DNA from: Novosphingobium malaysiense
GTDB taxonomy: Bacteria; Pseudomonadota; Alphaproteobacteria; Sphingomonadales; Sphingomonadaceae
Assembly: GCF_000802225.1 (NCBI RefSeq)
Contig: NZ_JTDI01000003.1
Span: forward strand, 124,001 to 188,000
DNA: 64,000 nucleotides
Direction: 5' to 3'
Shown here: in pieces, positions 59,714 to 64,000 of the stretch
Numbering within the stretch: position 1 is the stretch's first letter
How the letters are laid out: each line of letters opens with the position of its first letter
The notes under the pieces: model-generated
Told to the model about the DNA's origin: nothing
What the model saw: only the letters and a program-made list of their open reading frames with translations
Database searches by the model: none
Position numbers and translations under genes: made by a program

Positions 59714-60943
59714 TCAGCCGAGGCCCTGCTTGGCCATTTCCTTTTCGAGGTTCTCGACGATGGCCTCGAAGAACTGTTCGGTGGTCATCCAGCTCTGGTC
59801 AGGGCCGATGAGCAGCGCGAGGTCCTTGGTCATCTTGCCTTCCTCGACGGTCTCAATGCAGACGCGCTCGAGCGTTTCGGCGAAGGCCGTCACGTCGGGG
59901 GTGCCGTCGAACTTGCCGCGATAGGCGAGGCCGCGGGTCCAGGCGAAGATCGAGGCGATCGGGTTGGTCGAGGTCGCCTTGCCCTGCTGGTGCTGGCGGT
60001 AGTGGCGGGTGACGGTGCCGTGAGCGGCTTCGGCCTCCACGGTCTTGCCGTCGGGCGCCATGAGGACCGAGGTCATCAGGCCCAGCGAGCCGAAGCCCTG
60101 CGCGACGGTGTCGGACTGGACGTCGCCGTCGTAGTTCTTGCAGGCCCAGACGAACTTGCCCGACCACTTGAGCGCCGAGGCGACCATGTCGTCGATCAGG
60201 CGGTGTTCGTAGGTGATGCCGGCCGCCTTGAACTTCTCGGCGAAGCCTTCGCTATCGAACACTTCCTGGAACAGATCCTTGAAGCGACCGTCGTAGGCCT
60301 TCATGATCGTGTTCTTGGTCGACAGGTATACCGGCCACTTGAGGTTGAGGCCGTAGTTGAACGATGCGCGCGCGAAGTCGCGGATCGATTCGTCGAGGTT
60401 GTACATGGCCATGGCGACGCCTGAGGACGGGAAGTCGAACACTTCCTTGTCGATCACCTTGCCGTCTTCGCCTTCGAACACGAGGCGCAGCTTGCCGGGG
60501 CCCGGGATCAGCGTGTCGGTGGCGCGGTACTGGTCACCGAAAGCGTGACGGCCGACGACGATCGGGTCGGTCCAGCCCGGAACCAGGCGGGGCACGTTGC
60601 TAATCACGATCGGCTCGCGGAAGACGACGCCGCCCAGGATGTTGCGGATGGTGCCGTTGGGCGACTTCCACATCTGCTTGAGGTTGAATTCCTCGACGCG
60701 GGCCTCGTCGGGCGTGATGGTCGCGCACTTCACGGCAACGCCAAATTCCTTGGTGGCGTTGGCGGCATCGACGGTGATCTGGTCGTCGGTCTCGTCGCGC
60801 TTCTCAACCGAAAGGTCGTAGTACTTCAGGTCGATGTCGAGATACGGGAGAATGAGCCGTTCGCGGATCCACTGCCAGATGATCCGCGTCATTTCATCGC
60901 CGTCCATCTCGACGACGGGGTTTACAACCTTGATCTTTGCCAT
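59714..60943 (-). CDS. icd: NADP-dependent isocitrate dehydrogenase
   Basis: 409 residues of the eukaryote-like IDH subfamily. It converts isocitrate to 2-oxoglutarate in the TCA cycle. Seen: [20 protein letters not shown], the isocitrate-binding [13 protein letters not shown] (serine and arginines), [19 protein letters not shown] with metal-binding aspartates, and the NADP region [18 protein letters not shown]. Monocistronic with its own terminator; divergent from a crotonase gene across 135 bases. Confidence 0.96.
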   Translation of the reverse strand: MAKIKVVNPVVEMDGDEMTRIIWQWIRERLILPYLDIDLKYYDLSVEKRDETDDQITVDAANATKEFGVAVKCATITPDEARVEEFNLKQMWKSPNGTIRNILGGVVFREPIVISNVPRLVPGWTDPIVVGRHAFGDQYRATDTLIPGPGKLRLVFEGEDGKVIDKEVFDFPSSGVAMAMYNLDESIRDFARASFNYGLNLKWPVYLSTKNTIMKAYDGRFKDLFQEVFDSEGFAEKFKAAGITYEHRLIDDMVASALKWSGKFVWACKNYDGDVQSDTVAQGFGSLGLMTSVLMAPDGKTVEAEAAHGTVTRHYRQHQQGKATSTNPIASIFAWTRGLAYRGKFDGTPDVTAFAETLERVCIETVEEGKMTKDLALLIGPDQSWMTTEQFFEAIVENLEKEMAKQGLG

Positions 60944-61078
60944 TCGCGAAAGCTCCCCTGGGGATGAGAATTTGGGCGTCTCTTAGGCACGGTAGATGCG
61001 CTTAGCAAGGCAAGTATCGGCTTTACAGGCCGGGTTCGGGCGGCCAGCCTGACACAAATCGCAGGGAGGAAGGATCGA

Positions 61079-61840
61079 ATGAGCGAACAGGTCTTGGTCG
61101 AAGCGCGCGGCGGCGTGCTGGAAGTGACGATCAACCGGCCCGAGCAGCGCAACGCCATGACGAAGGCGGCGGCACAGGCAATCGCGGCGGCGATGGACCA
61201 GCTCGATGCGGATGCGGACCTGCGCTGTGCGATCCTGAGCGGGGCAGGGGGCACCTTCTGCGCGGGCATGGATCTCAAGGGGTTCCTGCGCGGGGAACTG
61301 CCGGTCGACGAGCGCGGCGGTTTCGGCGGCATCACCACCTGGACGCCGAAAAAGCCGGTGATCGCGGCGGTCGATGGCTACGCGTTGGCAGGCGGGATGG
61401 AGTTGGCCTTCGCCTGCGACCTCATCGTCGCGCACGAAGATGCGAAGTTCGGCATCCCGGAGGTGAAGCGCGGTCTCGTTGCTGCCGGGGGCGGGGCCGT
61501 GCAGCTTCCCCGGATGCTGCCGCGTCCGCTGGCGATGGAACTGGCGCTGACCGGCGACCCTATCGGCGCCCGGCGTGCGCACGAGCTGGGTCTGGTCAAC
61601 CGCCTGTCCCGGGGCCCCGCCCTCGAGACCGCGCGCGAACTGGCGGAAACCCTCGTGGCCAACGGGCCGCTGGCGATCATCGCCACCAAGGGCATCGTGC
61701 GCGATTCGTGGCTCTGGCCGGTGGAAGACATCAACACCTATCAGAATCCCTACATCGCTCACATCTTCACCTCGGAAGACGCGAAGGAAGGCGCGCGGGC
61801 CTTCGCCGAGAAGCGCAAGCCGGAGTGGAAAGGCGAATAG
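61079..61840 (+). CDS. Enoyl-CoA hydratase/crotonase
   Basis: 253 residues. Unlike the crotonase at 45 kb, both hydratase glutamates are present (GGMELAFACDL and FGIPEVKRGL), with the oxyanion hole in GTFCAGMDLKG. It is expected to hydrate a 2-enoyl-CoA. GGGAGGAAGG precedes the ATG. No partner acyl-CoA gene is adjacent. Ends at a bidirectional terminator facing tRNA-Val. Confidence 0.9.
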   Translation: MSEQVLVEARGGVLEVTINRPEQRNAMTKAAAQAIAAAMDQLDADADLRCAILSGAGGTFCAGMDLKGFLRGELPVDERGGFGGITTWTPKKPVIAAVDGYALAGGMELAFACDLIVAHEDAKFGIPEVKRGLVAAGGGAVQLPRMLPRPLAMELALTGDPIGARRAHELGLVNRLSRGPALETARELAETLVANGPLAIIATKGIVRDSWLWPVEDINTYQNPYIAHIFTSEDAKEGARAFAEKRKPEWKGE

Positions 61841-61855
61841 AGCGCAAAACGTAGA

Positions 61856-61882
61856 AAACCCGCCGTTTTCGCGGCGGGTTTC
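61856..61882. terminator. Bidirectional terminator
   Basis: AAACCCGCCG (61856-61865) and CGGCGGGTTT (61872-61881) form a ten-base perfect stem. Plus-strand exit is TTTC; minus-strand exit is TTTTCTACG. It serves the crotonase gene on one side and the tRNA on the other. Confidence 0.85.
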
Positions 61883-61902
61883 AAGACACTGGCGTCATGG
61901 AA

Positions 61903-61977
61903 TGGTGGGCGTAGCTGGGATTGAACCAGCGACCCCTACGATGTCAACATAGTGCTCTACCACTGAGCTATACGCCC
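61903..61977 (-). tRNA. tRNA-Val (anticodon GAC)
   Basis: Reads GGGCGTA acceptor, D arm GCTC-AGTGGTA-GAGC, anticodon arm CTATG-TTGACAT-CGTAG with anticodon GAC, T arm GCTGG-TTCAATC-CCAGC, acceptor TACGCCC, discriminator A and encoded CCA. All stems pair (one T-G in the anticodon stem). 75 bases including CCA. Confidence 0.95.
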
Positions 61978-62076
61978 ATTCCTTTCGAGCCTCCGAACGT
62001 GTGTCCCGCTCGGAGGACTGGCCCTTTAGCGTCGACATTTTGTCGATGCAAGCGACTTTGGACAGGAAATTCGAAG

Positions 62077-62451
62077 TCAGAGCTGGGCGTGGGCGCTCAG
62101 GCCGAACACGCGCTGCACTTCCATCACGATATCGCGCAGGTGGAAGGGCTTGGACAGCACCTTTGCCTGCGGCGCTTCACGGCTTGCGCGCAAGGTCACC
62201 GCGGCGAAGCCGGTGATGAACATGACCTTTGTCATGGGCGAGACCTCGGCACAGCGCTGGGCCAGTTCGATGCCGTCCATCTCGGGCATCACGATGTCGG
62301 AGAGGAGCAGATCGAACTCCTCGGATTCGAGATAGGGCAGGGCTTCACTGCCGCGATCGACGGCGACCACATCGTACCCGGCGTTCTCGAGTGCCCGCGC
62401 GAGATAGGTGCGCATGGCTTGGTCGTCTTCGGCTAGGAGGATGCGGATCAT
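62077..62451 (-). CDS. cpdR: Cell-cycle response regulator CpdR
   Basis: A 124-residue single-domain receiver. Acidic pocket E8-D9-D10 (LLAEDDQAM), phosphoacceptor D52 (LLLSDIVMPEMDGIELAQRC) and K101 (SKPFHL). In Caulobacter unphosphorylated CpdR brings ClpXP to the cell pole and primes CtrA and PdeA for degradation; phosphorylation comes from CckA-ChpT. The strong match to the family core, including VMFITGFAAV, supports the same role. Divergent from the N-formylglutamate amidohydrolase gene, a conserved alphaproteobacterial neighbourhood. Confidence 0.93.
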   Translation of the reverse strand: MIRILLAEDDQAMRTYLARALENAGYDVVAVDRGSEALPYLESEEFDLLLSDIVMPEMDGIELAQRCAEVSPMTKVMFITGFAAVTLRASREAPQAKVLSKPFHLRDIVMEVQRVFGLSAHAQL

Positions 62452-62601
62452 CGCTTCAAATCCAATTCGTTGCGTGTGGCTGCGACTGCGTTTCTGAGGA
62501 TACCCATAACCCTTCCTGAGTTAATTTTCTCGTCCGGATTCAGCATTGACCGGTAACGGGACGCTTTGACTCGACAAGATGAAACGGCCAGCTTTGCAGT
62601 C

Positions 62602-63555
62602 ATGGCCGAAACTTGGGATGAGAGCGATTCGCAAACCGAGCGTGGCGGGTGGATCCCCGGTGCGCAGGGGATTGCGGCGTTCACCCTTCATGCGAACGAG
62701 CCATCGGCCATTCCCGTCCTGATCGCCGTGCCGCATGGCGGCAGAGCTTACCCGCTGGCACTTTTGCGCGACATGCGTCACGCCGAATCCGTCGCCTTGC
62801 GGCTGGAAGACCGTTACGTGGATCGTCTCGCTCAGGGCATCGCCCGGGCAACCGGCGCCAATCTTCTGATTGCGAATGCGCCTCGGGCGATGATCGACCT
62901 CAACCGGGCTCCCGACGATGTCGACTGGGAAATGTTTTCGCGCGCGGGACGACCCGAAGGTCCCTTGCCGCTACCTAGCCGCCGGGTGCGCAGCGGTCTC
63001 GGTCTCATCCCGCGACGCCTTCCCGGTGCTGGCGATCTTTGGCGGCGGCGACTGGAGCGGGCTGAACTCGACCAGCGCATCGCGGGCATTCACCAGCCCT
63101 ACCATGCAGCTCTGGCGAGCGCACTTTCGGCCCTGCGCGAAAGGTGGGGGGCGGCGCTGCTGATCGATCTGCACTCGATGCCGCCGCTTTCGGGAAGGCT
63201 TGGCGTGGCGCCGCCGGAAGTCGTGGTCGGAGACCGCTTTGGCGCAACCTGCCATGGAAGCTTGATCGCGACCGCCTTTGCACAACTTGCAGCGAGTGGA
63301 CGGGAGGCCGCGCACAATCGACCGTATGCCGGCGGCTATGTGCTGGAGCGACACGCTGATCCTCGTGGTGGCGTCCATGCACTGCAAATCGAGATCGACA
63401 GAAGTCGTTATCTCGATCCCGGCCTCTCGGAGCCCGGAGCGGGAATAACGGCCATGGTAGAGGATTTGAGCGTACTGGTCCGGCGATTGGCCGCGCTTGT
63501 GTCCGAAATCGGGCAGGAGGCGAACGGAAAGGGGTGGCCGCTCGCCGCGGAGTAA
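62602..63555 (+). CDS. N-formylglutamate amidohydrolase-family protein
   Basis: 317 residues from the ATG at 62602; the frame extends to a TTG at 62566. Family motifs: VLIAVPHGGRAYPLALLRD (zinc His), LIANAPRAMIDLNRAPDDVD, ALLIDLHSMPP, VVGDRFGATCHGSL and NRPYAGGYVLERHADPRGGV. It probably hydrolyses an N-formyl or related acyl amino acid, as at the end of histidine degradation, but no hut genes are near, so that role is doubtful here. Confidence 0.88.
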   Translation: MAETWDESDSQTERGGWIPGAQGIAAFTLHANEPSAIPVLIAVPHGGRAYPLALLRDMRHAESVALRLEDRYVDRLAQGIARATGANLLIANAPRAMIDLNRAPDDVDWEMFSRAGRPEGPLPLPSRRVRSGLGLIPRRLPGAGDLWRRRLERAELDQRIAGIHQPYHAALASALSALRERWGAALLIDLHSMPPLSGRLGVAPPEVVVGDRFGATCHGSLIATAFAQLAASGREAAHNRPYAGGYVLERHADPRGGVHALQIEIDRSRYLDPGLSEPGAGITAMVEDLSVLVRRLAALVSEIGQEANGKGWPLAAE

Positions 63556-63583
63556 GCCCGGGCCCGTGTTCGCAGGATCCATT

Positions 63584-63670
63584 AAAAAACCACCCCGCGC
63601 ATCGCGCGAGGTGGCCAAGGTTCAGGGAGGAGGTGCACGATGTGCACCAACCTGACCGGGCCATGAGGGT
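63584..63670 (-). ncRNA. MmgR/suhB-type (alpha-r14) small RNA
   Basis: Minus-strand transcript of about 85 bases. The pairing is TGGCC/GGCCA and AGGTT/AACCT outside, hairpin GGTGCAC-ATC-GTGCACC (63648-63632) inside, the unpaired motif CCTCCTCCC (63633-63625) beside it, and a terminator CCACCTCGCGC-GAT-GCGCGGGGTGG with TTTTTT (63614-63584). The CCUCCUCCC anti-Shine-Dalgarno motif is the hallmark of this alphaproteobacterial family, known as CuckooRNA. MmgR in Sinorhizobium is linked to nitrogen and storage-polymer control. The 5' end is approximate. Confidence 0.78.
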
Positions 63671-63831
63671 AGCGCCGACCAGGCAAAGCCAACATACGCA
63701 TGCCCGGGCCGACATTCAAGCGATTCGTTGATGCAAAACGGAGGCGTTTTGTCCAGCCCTGCGACGTTATCGCCAAAAGATTGGGCGGAAGTGTGACAAA
63801 TTGGCCATAACCTCCGCCCTTGCCTTTGAAA

Positions 63832-64000
63832 TCAGGCGTTTGCCACAGGTTGGGGCATCTTGCCCTGGGCCATCTGGCGACCGAAGAGGTCGCGAACCAG
63901 TTCGAGCGAGAATAGGTGGGAATAGATAAGCGGCAGCATGCCGTTTTGGTTCCACTGGCGCAGAACATCGCCGCGCACTTCGCGCAGCTTGTTCTCGTCG
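63832..64000 (-). CDS. SapC-family protein, C-terminal end (partial)
   Basis: 56 residues are visible, with the stop at 63834-63832 and the N-terminus beyond the window. The stretch DENKLREVRGDVLRQWNQNG, then MLPLIYSHLFSLELVRDLFG, resembles the end of SapC-family proteins, where VDE...L...LIYAHLxSL is conserved. The biochemical function of this group is not known; the name comes from an S-layer-associated gene. Located upstream of the small RNA on the same strand. Confidence 0.65.
   Translation of the reverse strand, partial: DENKLREVRGDVLRQWNQNGMLPLIYSHLFSLELVRDLFGRQMAQGKMPQPVANA

Noticed and set aside
61990..62016. CCTCCGA/TCGGAGG hairpin between cpdR and tRNA-Val as a cpdR terminator
   Set aside because: The stem is only seven bases with a 13-base loop and no T tract follows on the minus strand.
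63640..63731. Two tiny overlapping plus-strand ORFs (8 and 22 codons) behind a perfect-looking GGGAGGAGG ribosome-binding site
   Set aside because: GGGAGGAGG is simply the complement of the CCUCCUCCC motif of the minus-strand small RNA, whose stems and terminator explain the whole segment.

Overview
The window is GC-rich, densely coded DNA from an alphaproteobacterium, most likely a sphingomonad close to Novosphingobium or Sphingobium. The clues are the cell-cycle regulators SciP (DUF1153) and CpdR, the ferredoxin-type 2-oxoacid oxidoreductase korAB, a SapC-family gene, an MmgR/suhB-type small RNA with the CCUCCUCCC motif, alphaproteobacterial LexA boxes (GTTC-N7-GTTC) and EcfG-like promoters (GGAAC-N16/17-CGTT). 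The species is an inference; there is no 16S gene. It reads as ordinary chromosome: no integrase, transposase, phage module or CRISPR array is visible.

Layout. 1-4.5 kb: end of bamD, a small membrane ORF, recN (a LexA box touches its start codon) and ligA. 4.5-7.2 kb: sciP and a PilZ-like gene divergent from an AT-richer control region, then a two-gene operon of a subclass B3 metallo-beta-lactamase and prmA. 7.3-12.3 kb: sdhCDA (no sdhB) with a strong terminator, then a BlaI repressor and M56 (BlaR1-like) protease pair behind a palindromic operator. 12.4-19 kb: an OYE/FeS/FAD oxidoreductase, a lactate-oxidase-type FMN enzyme, an exported unknown, a YpfJ protease and an M28 peptidase. 19-23.7 kb: guaB, a repeat element that supplies the ribosome-binding site of rsmB, a TPR protein, a foreign-looking small gene beside a MITE-like inverted repeat, and rppH. 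24-31.9 kb: korAB, a DUF457 membrane protein, PAP2 and photolyase divergent from a symmetrical EcfG-like promoter, cfa and a PilZ protein. 31.9-42.7 kb: an SDR, purF, lolCD, unknowns, glutathione peroxidase, a YIP1 fusion protein and dnaE. 42.9-49.2 kb: an acyl-CoA synthetase, a small stress-type membrane protein, an atypical crotonase, an OafA-like acyltransferase with an SGNH domain, and an SOS-boxed radical SAM gene. 49.3-54.3 kb: a TetR regulator, two tandem TauD dioxygenases, a GluR0-like receptor channel and an LhgO-like oxidase. 54.5-64 kb: an acyltransferase, DUF302 plus persulfide dioxygenase, a BON-MscS channel, an exported GNAT-like protein, icd, a crotonase, tRNA-Val, cpdR, an N-formylglutamate amidohydrolase, the small RNA and the end of a sapC gene.

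How the parts work together. Central carbon flow is represented by icd, korAB and sdhCDA. Three stress layers can be read from promoters: SOS (recN and the radical SAM gene), the EcfG general stress response (PAP2/photolyase, the 92-residue membrane protein, DUF302-persulfide dioxygenase) and beta-lactam defence (B3 enzyme, BlaI/M56 pair). Cell-cycle control appears as SciP and CpdR with a CtrA half-site in the sciP control region. The most unusual single protein is the amino-acid-receptor/potassium-channel hybrid at 52.1-53.2 kb.
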